From NCBI RefSeq assembly GCF_018860365.1, contig NZ_JAHKPO010000001.1:186001-250000 (forward strand): a DNA stretch of 64,000 nt. Direction: 5' to 3'. The notes under the pieces are model-generated. The model did not search any database. It had not been told where the DNA came from and saw nothing but the letters and a program-made list of their open reading frames with translations. The stretch comes from Arenibacter algicola. GTDB taxonomy: Bacteria; Bacteroidota; Bacteroidia; Flavobacteriales; Flavobacteriaceae. Positions 48,675 to 57,082 of the stretch are shown piece after piece (within the stretch, counting starts at the first letter, position 1; the number at the start of each line of letters is the position of its first letter). A program made the translations under genes and the position numbers.

Positions 48675-48752
48675 ACTACTTTGATTAATTCCTAATTTAT
48701 AATTGCACCCTTAAATCCTGAACTATTTTAGATAGGTACTTTTCTTTATTAT

Positions 48753-49586
48753 TTATAACTCCTCTGAGTGTACTTGTAATGTTTGTGCATAATCCAATAC
48801 CGCCGATCTGTGCTTTACAACTTCTCCTACCACTATAATTGCTGGGTTGCTTAATTGACACTCGACCACTATTTGCTCTATGGTATCTATTGTACCAATA
48901 CCCAACTTTTCATCTTCGCGAGTACCGTTTTGAATAATCGCAATGGGCATATCCGCTTTACCTTCCAGTTTAAACAACTCAACGATTTCCGCCAGTTTTC
49001 CCATCCCCATCAAAATGACTATGGTGGCATTGGACTTGGCAGCTAAAGCTACATCAGTAGATAATTTATGATTCTTGGTGGTACCAGTAATTACCCAAAA
49101 ACTTTCAGCTGCACCTCTTTTGGTAACAGGTATATTTTGGGAAGCCGGTACGGCCATCGAGGATGAAATTCCCGGTACCATGGCCACTTTTAGACCTTTA
49201 CTGGCCGCATATTCCATTTCTTCCGCCCCTCTACCAAAAACAAAGGGATCACCTCCTTTTAATCTTACTACGTGCCCGTGGGTTTTGGCCCTACTTACAA
49301 TAAGATCGTTTATCTGTTCCTGCTGGTAGGCATAGCATCCTTTTCTTTTGCCAACAAATATATGTTCGGCATTTGGAGCATAATCCAACAAGGCTACATC
49401 CACCAGGGCATCGTACAATACCACGTCTGCCGCCTGCAAGGCTTTTATGGCCTTTAACGTTATGAGCTCCACATCGCCAGGTCCAGCTCCCACTACGGTC
49501 AACTGTCCAAGCTTATTGGCATCCCCATTTAAATCAAGGTCCACCATCGTGGTATTAACGTGAATATTATCTTCCTTCCCGATCAT
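48753..49586 (-). CDS. cobA: uroporphyrinogen-III C-methyltransferase
   Basis: Makes precorrin-2 from uroporphyrinogen III with two SAM, the first step to siroheme. 277 residues: VVGAGPGDVELITLKAIKAL, VRLKGGDPFVFGRGAEE, PGISSSMAVPASQNIPVT and a terminal NPAIIVVGEVV. No dehydrogenase/ferrochelatase domain is fused. It begins two bases after the sulfite reductase gene, whose siroheme it serves. Confidence 0.95.
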   Translation of the reverse strand: MIGKEDNIHVNTTMVDLDLNGDANKLGQLTVVGAGPGDVELITLKAIKALQAADVVLYDALVDVALLDYAPNAEHIFVGKRKGCYAYQQEQINDLIVSRAKTHGHVVRLKGGDPFVFGRGAEEMEYAASKGLKVAMVPGISSSMAVPASQNIPVTKRGAAESFWVITGTTKNHKLSTDVALAAKSNATIVILMGMGKLAEIVELFKLEGKADMPIAIIQNGTREDEKLGIGTIDTIEQIVVECQLSNPAIIVVGEVVKHRSAVLDYAQTLQVHSEEL

Positions 49587-49588
49587 TA

Positions 49589-51679
49589 CTAAGCGTTTGT
49601 CAATTCTAATTTCCTATAAGCTTCCACATTGCCCAAAAATTCCTCGGCATCTTTTAAATACGCTTTTGCAAAGGCTTCTGTTGGTGCATTCTGATTTAAT
49701 TGAAGGACCATTTTCTCAAAACCTTGCTCCAATTTAAATTTCCCTGAGGCCACAAACAACTCATCAAAATCCTTAATAATGCTGATATGGGTATTTACCT
49801 TGGTATTTTCGGCAGTCAATAAAGCCTTGGCCGTATTTACCATTGATGAATAGGAATGATAGATACTGGCTGCCCATTTTTCCTCTTCCAAATTCAATTT
49901 TGCAGTCTCTATCTTTTCCTCACTGTCAAACAACAAGGTGGCTATCAAATCTATTACTACCCCGGCACATTCTCCTACACCAATGGCTTGTTCATATTTT
50001 TCCGAGTTACCCCAATCGATAAAATCGGATGCCGTTAGGTTATCCACATCGGACAATGGCTTTAGAAAATCATAAAAATACATTTGCCCTTTTTCCTCAT
50101 AATAATCTACAAAGGGTTTACCATTTCCGTTGGCATCGTAATCATTTAAAATAAGTCTTAAAGATTCTGGTCCCCTCTTACTAGGTATCTTAATTACCTT
50201 ATCTGCAAATCGGCCGTTTCCATTTCCTAAATTACCACCTCCCAAAAGCACTTGAAGTGCTGGGGCCACCAATTTATTCTTTGTTCTAACAGACATACCC
50301 TGGAAACCAATATTGGCCATATTGTGCTGGCCACAGGCATTCATACATCCACTAATCTTAATAACCACGTCCGGATTATTGATATAATGGGGGTATTCCG
50401 CCTTAATTACCCTTTCCAATTCATCCGCTATCCCAGTACTACTGGCAATTCCCAAATTACAGGTATCGGTTCCTGGACAAGCTGTAATATCCAAGGCAGT
50501 ATTGTATCCAATCTCTGCGAAGCCTAATTTTTCCAATTCTTGATAGAAAAAAGGTACCAGCGATTCCTTAACATAAGGAATCAAGATATTCTGACGCAGA
50601 CTCAATCTAATTTCACCTGCAGCATATTTTTCTACTAGATCTGCCAATTGTCTGGCTTTTTCTATATAAAAATCACCCAATAAAACCTTTACCCCAATAG
50701 CAACATATCCCTGTTGTTTTTGAGGAACCAAGTTGGTAGCCTTCCATTTATCAAAGGCTTTCTGGTCTTTAATGGTTACTTCAGGAGCAATATTCTCTGC
50801 AATATTCACACTTGGATAGGCATCCGCATCTATTTCGTAAGTTTGAACAGGTATTGCCAATTGCTCCTCTTCCAGCAATTGCTTAAATCCGTCCAAACCA
50901 ATATCCTTCAACAAGAATTTCATTCTTGCCTTTGCCCTACTTTTTCTTTCTCCAAATCGGTCGAAAACACGGACTACTCCTTCCATTAAAGGAATAATCT
51001 TGTCGGTAGGCAGAAAAGAATATATTTCATCTGCATGGCGGGGCTGTGAGCCCAATCCTCCACCTAAAAGCACCTTAAAGCCTCTTACTCCATTCTCTAT
51101 CTTGGCAATAAAGCCAAGGTCGTGCATGTAAGAAAGACCGGTATCCTCATCCGAGGCAGAAAAGGAAACTTTAAACTTCCTTCCCATTTCCTGACTGATG
51201 GGGTTTCTTAAAAAATATTGGAAAAGTGCATGTGCATATGGGGAAACATCGAATGGTTCGTTTACGTCTATGCCGGCAGTTTCACTAGCGGTAACGTTTC
51301 TCACCGTATTTCCACAGGCTTCCCTGATCGTAATATCATCCTGTTCCAACTGGGCCCATAATTCGGGTGTGCGGTTAATATCCACATAATGGATCTGGAT
51401 ATCCTGACGCGTAGTTATATGAAGTCTGCCCGTAGAGTATTCTTCGGAAACGTCACATATCCTTCTTAACTGCTGAGAGCTTACTTTCCCGTAAGGTAAT
51501 TTTATACGAATCATTTGGACACCAGGTTGCCTTTGACCGTAAATTCCCCTAGCCAATCTTAGACTACGGAATTTCTCCTCATCCAAACTACCGCCTTGAA
51601 ATTCACGGATCTTAGCTTCCAATGCTATGATATCCTGTTCTACAACCGGGTTTTCCACTTCTGTTCTGAAAGTCCGCAT
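49589..51679 (-). CDS. siroheme sulfite (or nitrite) reductase with HEPN-like C-terminal domain
   Basis: Reduces sulfite to sulfide with six electrons. 696 residues: two ferredoxin-like/NIR-SIR halves (RLHITTRQDIQIHYV, ACGNTVRNVT) and the [4Fe-4S]-siroheme ligands Cys401, Cys407, Cys445 and Cys449 (CPGTDTC and GCMNAC). From about residue 570 there is an extra helical domain (KWAASIYHSYSSMVNTAKALL) of HEPN type that ordinary sulfite reductases lack. Operon mates point to sulfite rather than nitrite. Confidence 0.92.
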   Translation of the reverse strand: MRTFRTEVENPVVEQDIIALEAKIREFQGGSLDEEKFRSLRLARGIYGQRQPGVQMIRIKLPYGKVSSQQLRRICDVSEEYSTGRLHITTRQDIQIHYVDINRTPELWAQLEQDDITIREACGNTVRNVTASETAGIDVNEPFDVSPYAHALFQYFLRNPISQEMGRKFKVSFSASDEDTGLSYMHDLGFIAKIENGVRGFKVLLGGGLGSQPRHADEIYSFLPTDKIIPLMEGVVRVFDRFGERKSRAKARMKFLLKDIGLDGFKQLLEEEQLAIPVQTYEIDADAYPSVNIAENIAPEVTIKDQKAFDKWKATNLVPQKQQGYVAIGVKVLLGDFYIEKARQLADLVEKYAAGEIRLSLRQNILIPYVKESLVPFFYQELEKLGFAEIGYNTALDITACPGTDTCNLGIASSTGIADELERVIKAEYPHYINNPDVVIKISGCMNACGQHNMANIGFQGMSVRTKNKLVAPALQVLLGGGNLGNGNGRFADKVIKIPSKRGPESLRLILNDYDANGNGKPFVDYYEEKGQMYFYDFLKPLSDVDNLTASDFIDWGNSEKYEQAIGVGECAGVVIDLIATLLFDSEEKIETAKLNLEEEKWAASIYHSYSSMVNTAKALLTAENTKVNTHISIIKDFDELFVASGKFKLEQGFEKMVLQLNQNAPTEAFAKAYLKDAEEFLGNVEAYRKLELTNA

Positions 51680-51792
51680 GCTACTTATATTTTTTATTCG
51701 AATTAATTATTAATTTTTAAAAAACCTTTATCCCATAGGAATAATAGGTTAAATTGACAACAACGCCATACCCTAAGGTACGGAAGCAGGGT

Positions 51793-53040
51793 TTAATTTA
51801 TAAACCCGACCCCAGCTGTTGTATTGGATTGATTATCTATTAGGATAAAAGAGCCATTGGTTCTGTGATTCTTGAAGGAATCATAAAAAATTGGCTTGTT
51901 CAATCTAAAAGTAACCTGTGCTATATCGTTCATCCCCAAGGCATTGATAGAGGTATCTATACCTGAGTAATCAGGATTAATCTTATGATGAATGTTTTCA
52001 ACCTTCGCCAAAACCTTGTTTACTCCGTGCTGCACCACATATTTGCTTCCCACCGTTAAATTCTGGGAATCCATCCATGAAACCGTAGCTGTAAATTGCT
52101 TGTCTATTGTAGGTAAATCACCTGCCTTGACCAACATATCCCCCCTACTTACATTTATTTCATCTTCCAAGGTAATGGTTACGGAAGAACGTCTTGTAGC
52201 TGTTTTATATTTTTTGTCGTAAAAATAAATTTCCTTGATTTTTGATTTGGTCATAGATGGCAAGACCACTACTTCATCACCAACACTCAGCTCACCTCCA
52301 TATACTTTTCCGGCAAATCCTCTAAAATCATGATACTCCTCCGTTTTGGGACGTATCACATATTGCACCGGAAATCTTGGGGTACCTACATTAAAGATAT
52401 CCTTTCTATCCAATTCCTCAAAATGCTCCAATAGAGTTTGTCCTTTGTACCATGCCATTTTCTCAGACCTGTTTACCACGTTGTCACCCTTAAGTGCACT
52501 TACGGGAATAAAGGTTATTTTCTGGTCTTGGTAATCGCGCTTACTCATCAGTTCCTCAAAATCTGCTTTGATTTCATTGTATCTTTCCTCTGAGTAGTCT
52601 ACCAGGTCCATTTTATTTATGGCAACAATAACATCTTTTATCCTCAATAAGTTATTGATAAAAAAGTGCCTGTTGGTCTGCTCTATCACTCCTTTTCTAG
52701 CGTCGATCAAAATAATGGCCGCTTGGGAAGTAGAAGCACCGGTAACCATGTTACGGGTATATTCCACGTGACCAGGGGTATCCGCAATGATATAACTTTT
52801 ATTGGGTGTAGAGTAATAGATATGTGCCACATCTATAGTAATTCCCTGTTCCCTTTCCGCCACTAAACCATCTGTAGCCAAAGAGAAATCCAGATAATCA
52901 TATCCTTTTTGCTTACTAGTCTTTTCAATGGCTTCCAACTTATCGTCTGTCAGGGATTTGGTATCATAAAGCAATCTTCCGATCAAGGTACTTTTACCGT
53001 CATCTACACTTCCTGCTGTTGCTATTTTTAGTACTTCCAT
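51793..53040 (-). CDS. cysN: sulfate adenylyltransferase subunit 1 (GTPase)
   Basis: GTP-driven partner of CysD in making APS. 415 residues from MEVLKIATAGSVDDGKST; upstream in-frame residues are not family-like. G motifs: GSVDDGKSTLIGRLL, DTPGHVEYTRNM, NKMDLVDY. It ends after the EF-Tu-like domains at TTAGVGFIN and has no fused CysC kinase domain. It follows cysD by 77 bases. Confidence 0.95.
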   Translation of the reverse strand: MEVLKIATAGSVDDGKSTLIGRLLYDTKSLTDDKLEAIEKTSKQKGYDYLDFSLATDGLVAEREQGITIDVAHIYYSTPNKSYIIADTPGHVEYTRNMVTGASTSQAAIILIDARKGVIEQTNRHFFINNLLRIKDVIVAINKMDLVDYSEERYNEIKADFEELMSKRDYQDQKITFIPVSALKGDNVVNRSEKMAWYKGQTLLEHFEELDRKDIFNVGTPRFPVQYVIRPKTEEYHDFRGFAGKVYGGELSVGDEVVVLPSMTKSKIKEIYFYDKKYKTATRRSSVTITLEDEINVSRGDMLVKAGDLPTIDKQFTATVSWMDSQNLTVGSKYVVQHGVNKVLAKVENIHHKINPDYSGIDTSINALGMNDIAQVTFRLNKPIFYDSFKNHRTNGSFILIDNQSNTTAGVGFIN

Positions 53041-53117
53041 TTCTTTTGTGTTTTGTATTTGACATTGAGATTCCGCTGACAATTTTAACAAGTGCCAACT
53101 CACTTCAAATGCCGACT

Positions 53118-54074
53118 TTAAAAGTATCCTTGTTGTTTTCTTTTCTCCATTGCGGCTTCGGAGCGCTTATCATCTATTCTAGCTCCCCTTTCCGAAATCT
53201 TGGATTCCCTAATTTCACCCACTACCTTTTCTATGGTATCTGCGTGGGACAATACCGCTGAAGTACAACTCATATCCCCAACAGTTCTAAAACGAACCAT
53301 ACGCTCTTCCACTTTCTCATCCTCTGCACGGAAAACAACATCATCTTCTGCCGACCATATAAATCCGTCCCTTAGGAAAATCTTTCTCTTATGCGCAAAA
53401 TAGATAGAAGGTATTTCTATGTTCTCTTTTTGGATATAGCTCCAAACATCCAATTCTGTCCAGTTACTTATTGGAAATACCCTTACGTTCTGACCCAATT
53501 CTATCTGACCATTCAACATATCGAACAACTCTGGGCGTTGGTTTTTCTCATCCCATTGACCAAAATCATCACGAACGGAGAAGATACGTTCTTTGGCACG
53601 TGCCTTTTCTTCATCCCTTCTAGCTCCACCTATACAGGCATCGAACTTAAATTCCTCAATGGCATCCAATAAAGTAGTGGTCTGCAACATATTCCTACTG
53701 GAATATTTACCAGTTTCCTCTACCACTTTCCCCTGATCTATAGAATCCTGAACATTACGAACTATTAACTCCACTCCCAATTCCTTTACCAACTTATCCC
53801 TAAAGGCGATGGTTTCCGGGAAATTATGCCCAGTATCAATATGCATTAAAGGGAACGGTATTTTAGCCGGGAAAAAGGCTTTTTGCGCCAATCTTACCAA
53901 GGTAATGGAATCCTTACCTCCCGAAAAAAGCAACACCGGCTTTTCAAACTGTGCCGCAACTTCCCTTAAAATATAAATTGCTTCGTTCTCCAAAGCATTA
54001 TTGTTCAATACTTCCAATTCATTCGATCCGCTCACGTCTACTAGTGTTTCCAATTCTGATTCTACAATGCTCAC
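53118..54074 (-). CDS. cysD: sulfate adenylyltransferase subunit 2
   Basis: PP-loop ATP pyrophosphatase that adenylates sulfate. Motifs are VLLFSGGKDSITLVRLA, HIDTGHNFPET, GGARRDEEKARAKERIFS and FPISNWTELDVWSYI. I choose the GTG at 54072-54074 (MSIVESELETL, 318 residues); the alternative is a TTG 48 bases upstream, and no in-frame ATG gives the full N-terminus. It lies 65 bases after cysH. Confidence 0.93.
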   Translation of the reverse strand: MSIVESELETLVDVSGSNELEVLNNNALENEAIYILREVAAQFEKPVLLFSGGKDSITLVRLAQKAFFPAKIPFPLMHIDTGHNFPETIAFRDKLVKELGVELIVRNVQDSIDQGKVVEETGKYSSRNMLQTTTLLDAIEEFKFDACIGGARRDEEKARAKERIFSVRDDFGQWDEKNQRPELFDMLNGQIELGQNVRVFPISNWTELDVWSYIQKENIEIPSIYFAHKRKIFLRDGFIWSAEDDVVFRAEDEKVEERMVRFRTVGDMSCTSAVLSHADTIEKVVGEIRESKISERGARIDDKRSEAAMEKRKQQGYF

Positions 54075-54139
54075 AATAATTCTGTATTTAATTGGCTTTC
54101 CCCTATTGGAATAATTCGCCAATTGTTAATATTCTTTTC

Positions 54140-54763
54140 TTAGGTATGAAGCCCACATTCCCGGTTTTCCAAAACCTTGGTGGGGTCAAAGTATTTATGC
54201 TCATTGGGCAAATTCCTATCCTTGAGGTAAGCATCCAATTGACTATCGTTATAATGATAAAATGGACTCACCTTCAAAACCCCGTCCTTGCTTAAACTTA
54301 AAATATCCAACGAATCCCTTAAAGCAGTCTGTCCTTGCCTAAGATTCGTAAACCATACATCTGGCTTATGCTCCTCCATCGCCCTTCTAAACGGTTCCAA
54401 TTTCACCTGCTCCGTAAAAAGTTGATGCTTGGGATCATCTATACCTGGAATTCCCATGATAGCATCCCTATGTGAGGAAGTTTGCTTGGGAACATATAAT
54501 TTTACATTTAAATGTAATCTAGCAATTAGCTCTTCGGCATGCTTGTAGGTATTGGGCGTATTATAACCCGTATCGCACCAAACAACAGGAATATGTGGAG
54601 AAACATCCGTCACCGCATGCAAAATGGCTACTTCATATGGACGGAAATTTGTGGTTACCAAAGGTTTCTCGGCAGACTGTATTGCCCAGGAAATTATTTC
54701 CTCAGGTGGTATACCTTTAAATTGTTGGTTTAATTTATTTATTTGTTCCTCTGTGTATGCCAT
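54140..54763 (-). CDS. cysH: PAPS/APS reductase
   Basis: Reduces activated sulfate to sulfite with thioredoxin. 207 residues from MAYTEEQINKLNQQ. Family marks are VVWCDTGYNTPNTY, WFTNLRQGQTALRD and the C-terminal catalytic ECGLHT. Only two Cys exist, so the Cys-Cys and CxxC ligands of the iron-sulfur APS reductases are missing; by family knowledge this predicts PAPS as substrate. No APS kinase gene is in the operon. Confidence 0.93.
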   Translation of the reverse strand: MAYTEEQINKLNQQFKGIPPEEIISWAIQSAEKPLVTTNFRPYEVAILHAVTDVSPHIPVVWCDTGYNTPNTYKHAEELIARLHLNVKLYVPKQTSSHRDAIMGIPGIDDPKHQLFTEQVKLEPFRRAMEEHKPDVWFTNLRQGQTALRDSLDILSLSKDGVLKVSPFYHYNDSQLDAYLKDRNLPNEHKYFDPTKVLENRECGLHT

Positions 54764-54800
54764 TGTCCTCAATTCTTAAATTACTTTGAATTTTACCGTT

Positions 54801-55070
54801 TTACTTTCCCCAACTAATCTTGTTCCAGATTCTTTCATGAAAAAAATACAACAACATCTTGGTAAACAACTCTACTACCCCTATTGAAAATGCCACTGAC
54901 AATGTCCCGGTTACGATCCAAGAAATAAGAATAGTGTCCAAGGTTCCAATAATTCTCCAACTAATAGATTTAGCAATACTCCTTTTAGGATTTTCGGAAG
55001 ACTTATCTGCCTTATAGCTTTTAGTTACAGTACTTGAATTATTATTTGCAATTAATTGTTCAGCAATCAT
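54801..55070 (-). CDS. DUF2061 membrane protein
   Basis: 89 residues. The DUF2061 signature SIAKSISWRIIGTLDTILIS is followed by a second hydrophobic segment and FHERIWNKISWG. Two membrane passes are likely. It is the first gene of the cys operon, 37 bases upstream of cysH, so its expression follows sulfate assimilation. Function unknown; a role in sulfate entry is a guess from position. Confidence 0.88.
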   Translation of the reverse strand: MIAEQLIANNNSSTVTKSYKADKSSENPKRSIAKSISWRIIGTLDTILISWIVTGTLSVAFSIGVVELFTKMLLYFFHERIWNKISWGK

Positions 55071-55092
55071 ATGACAAAAAAACTTAAATTTA

Positions 55093-55117
55093 TTACCCTA
55101 CTGATTTAATAGAGTAA
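55093..55117. promoter_or_regulatory. operator 1 of the cys operon (palindrome)
   Basis: TTACCCTACTGATTTAATAGAGTAA, given as left arm TTACCCTA and right arm TAGAGTAA around a nine-base centre, is a 25-base palindrome with three mismatched pairs. It starts one base after the -7 element and covers the predicted transcription start, a typical repressor position. Confidence 0.7.
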
Positions 55118-55118
55118 G

Positions 55119-55147
55119 CAAAAATAGAAATATTTTACAAACCACAA
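55119..55147 (-). promoter_or_regulatory. promoter of the cys operon
   Basis: On the minus strand TTG (55147-55145), 18 bases, TATTTTTG (55126-55119), an exact TAnnTTTG. It is 49 bases upstream of the DUF2061 start codon and lies between the two palindromes. Confidence 0.7.
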
Positions 55148-55172
55148 TAAAAAAAAATAGTTAAAATTCAAC

Positions 55173-55197
55173 TTACCCTATAAATTTAGTAGATTAA
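55173..55197. promoter_or_regulatory. operator 2 of the cys operon (second palindrome copy)
   Basis: TTACCCTA - ATTTA - TAGATTAA repeats the design of operator 1: 19 of 25 bases are identical in the same orientation. Centre-to-centre distance is exactly 80 bases. It lies upstream of the -33 element and downstream of the Rrf2 gene. Confidence 0.68.
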
Positions 55198-55288
55198 TAA
55201 AATTTTGCTTGGATTTTGACGATAATTAATACTTCCGTCGAAATATATGCATAAACTAACGCCCCAGCTAAAAAATACCTTTGTAACC

Positions 55289-55699
55289 TTATGGTACCAG
55301 GTCGGCAAGCGTATTGTTCTTAAATACCTCCAGGGTACTGTCCCTAACCTGTAGCATTAATTTATGTACGGAACAGCTGGCCTCGTCGGGACAATCCTCA
55401 CATTTCTCGTAGAAGTTTAAACTTACACAGGGCACCATAGCTATAGGACCTTCCAACACCCTCATAACAGTGGTCATCGGAATATCCTTGGGTTCCTTAA
55501 TAAGGTAATAACCCCCACCTTTTCCTTTTTTGGAACCCAGAAGTCCTGTTTTTCTCAAAGTGAGAAGAATACTCTCCAGAAACTTTTGGGAAATGTTCTC
55601 ATGCTTGGCTATTTCAGAAATCTGAACGGGAGTGCGTCCCTTTTGAGCAGCCAAGAAGGTTAGTGCCTTTAATCCGTATTTTGTCTTTTTGGAAAGCAT
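55289..55699 (-). CDS. Rrf2-family transcriptional regulator
   Basis: 136 residues with a winged helix (KYGLKALTFLAAQKG, then ISQKFLESILLTLRKTGLL and KKGKGGGYYL) and a cysteine cluster, VPCVSLNFYEKCEDCPDEASC, given as C-x10-C-x2-C-x5-C. The cluster resembles IscR-type iron-sulfur sensors, whereas the sulfur regulator CymR lacks it. It lies directly upstream of the cys promoter and is the obvious candidate to bind the two palindromes. A poor -7 element, TATCTTCG, occurs only a few bases before its ATG. Confidence 0.92.
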   Translation of the reverse strand: MLSKKTKYGLKALTFLAAQKGRTPVQISEIAKHENISQKFLESILLTLRKTGLLGSKKGKGGGYYLIKEPKDIPMTTVMRVLEGPIAMVPCVSLNFYEKCEDCPDEASCSVHKLMLQVRDSTLEVFKNNTLADLVP

Positions 55700-55794
55700 G
55701 CAGCGAAGATAAGGAAAATTAACATTCGCAATTAGGCATGCCCCAATTTTGCATAAAGAGGTTCAACAACAAGGCAAGCTGGCAATGTTTCCTT

Positions 55795-56964
55795 CTACCC
55801 CAGTGCTTGTTCAATATCTGCGATGATATCATCTATATGCTCCAAGCCTACCGACACCCTTACCATACCATCCGTTATTCCTGATGCCGATCTTTCTTCC
55901 ACGGACAATTTGCTGTGCGTGGTAGATGCTGGGTGTGTGACTATACTTCTTGAATCCCCTAAATTGGCAGACAAGGACAACATTTTTATAGCGTTGAAGA
56001 ATTTTTGTCCGGCCTCTACCCCTCCCTTTACTTCAAAAGCTACCACGCAGCCCCCAGCCTTCATCTGTTTCTTGGCCACCTCATATTTAGGATGCGATTT
56101 TAAAAAGGGATATTTTACCCAATTAACCTTGGGGTGACCTTCCAAGAACTCAGCCAGCTTCAGTGCATTATCACAGTGTTTATCTACACGCAGCGCCAAA
56201 GTTTCCAGACTTTTGGACAGTACCCAAGCATTAAAAGGTGACAAAGAAGGACCCGTAATTCGGGAAAAACGATACACCTTATCTATCAAAGCTTTGCTGC
56301 CCACCGTAATACCTGCCAACACCCTACCTTGACCGTCCATTAATTTAGTTCCGGAATGGATTACCAAATCGGCCCCATACTTAATAGGTTGCTGTAAATA
56401 GGGCGAAGCAAAACAATTATCTATGATATAGATCAAATTGTGTTTTTTCGCAAATTGGCCCAATACCTCCAGATCCAAAACATCTACTCCAGGATTGGTA
56501 GGAGTTTCAGCATATATAATTTTAGTTTTTGGAGTGAGCAATTCCTCCAATTTATCCAGCTCATCTATCTTAAAATAGCTTGTTGAAACATTCCATTTTG
56601 GAAAAAACTGAGTAAACAAACTATGGGTAGACCCAAATATACTTCTAGAAGAAATTATGTGATCCCCACTGTCCAACAGGGCAGCAAAAGTGGAAAACAC
56701 GGCCGCCATACCCGATGCAAAGGCAAAACCATCCTCGGCCCCTTCCATCTTACAAACCTTCTCTATAAACTCGGAAGAATTGGGGTTGCTATACCTCGAA
56801 TAAATATTGCGTTCCTTTTCCTCTGCAAAGGAAGCACGCATGTCCTCAGCATCCTCAAAGATAAAACTTGAGGTTAAATACATAGGTGTGGAATGTTCCA
56901 AAAATTGGGTACGTTCCGTTTGGGTGCGTATAGCTTCCGTTTCAAATTTAAAATTCTTCTTCAT
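55795..56964 (-). CDS. metZ: O-succinylhomoserine sulfhydrylase / trans-sulfuration enzyme
   Basis: PLP enzyme of the Cys/Met metabolism family, 389 residues. Signatures: YSRYSNPNSSEFIEKVC, FASGMAAVFSTFAALL and the lysine motif HSGTKLMDGQGRV, typical of MetZ. It would join sulfide to an activated homoserine, giving homocysteine. It follows the metX-thrA fusion by 118 bases. A second sulfhydrylase (metY) lies upstream, so the pair may divide acetyl- and succinyl-homoserine, or act under different conditions. Confidence 0.9.
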   Translation of the reverse strand: MKKNFKFETEAIRTQTERTQFLEHSTPMYLTSSFIFEDAEDMRASFAEEKERNIYSRYSNPNSSEFIEKVCKMEGAEDGFAFASGMAAVFSTFAALLDSGDHIISSRSIFGSTHSLFTQFFPKWNVSTSYFKIDELDKLEELLTPKTKIIYAETPTNPGVDVLDLEVLGQFAKKHNLIYIIDNCFASPYLQQPIKYGADLVIHSGTKLMDGQGRVLAGITVGSKALIDKVYRFSRITGPSLSPFNAWVLSKSLETLALRVDKHCDNALKLAEFLEGHPKVNWVKYPFLKSHPKYEVAKKQMKAGGCVVAFEVKGGVEAGQKFFNAIKMLSLSANLGDSRSIVTHPASTTHSKLSVEERSASGITDGMVRVSVGLEHIDDIIADIEQALG

Positions 56965-57082
56965 TATTTCTGTTCTATCTAATTCTTCTACTTTCTCTTC
57001 CTAATATGCATAATTCCGATATGGGATTCACCTCTCTGCCGACATTTCCCCGGTAGCTGAGCGGAGCCGAAGCCAGCAAAAT

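Noticed and set aside
57048..57076. GC-rich motif GTAGCTGAGCGGAGCCGAAGC between the fusion gene and metZ
   Set aside because: Resembles short GC-rich repeats scattered in many marine genomes, but only one copy was seen here and no clean stem or T-run forms.
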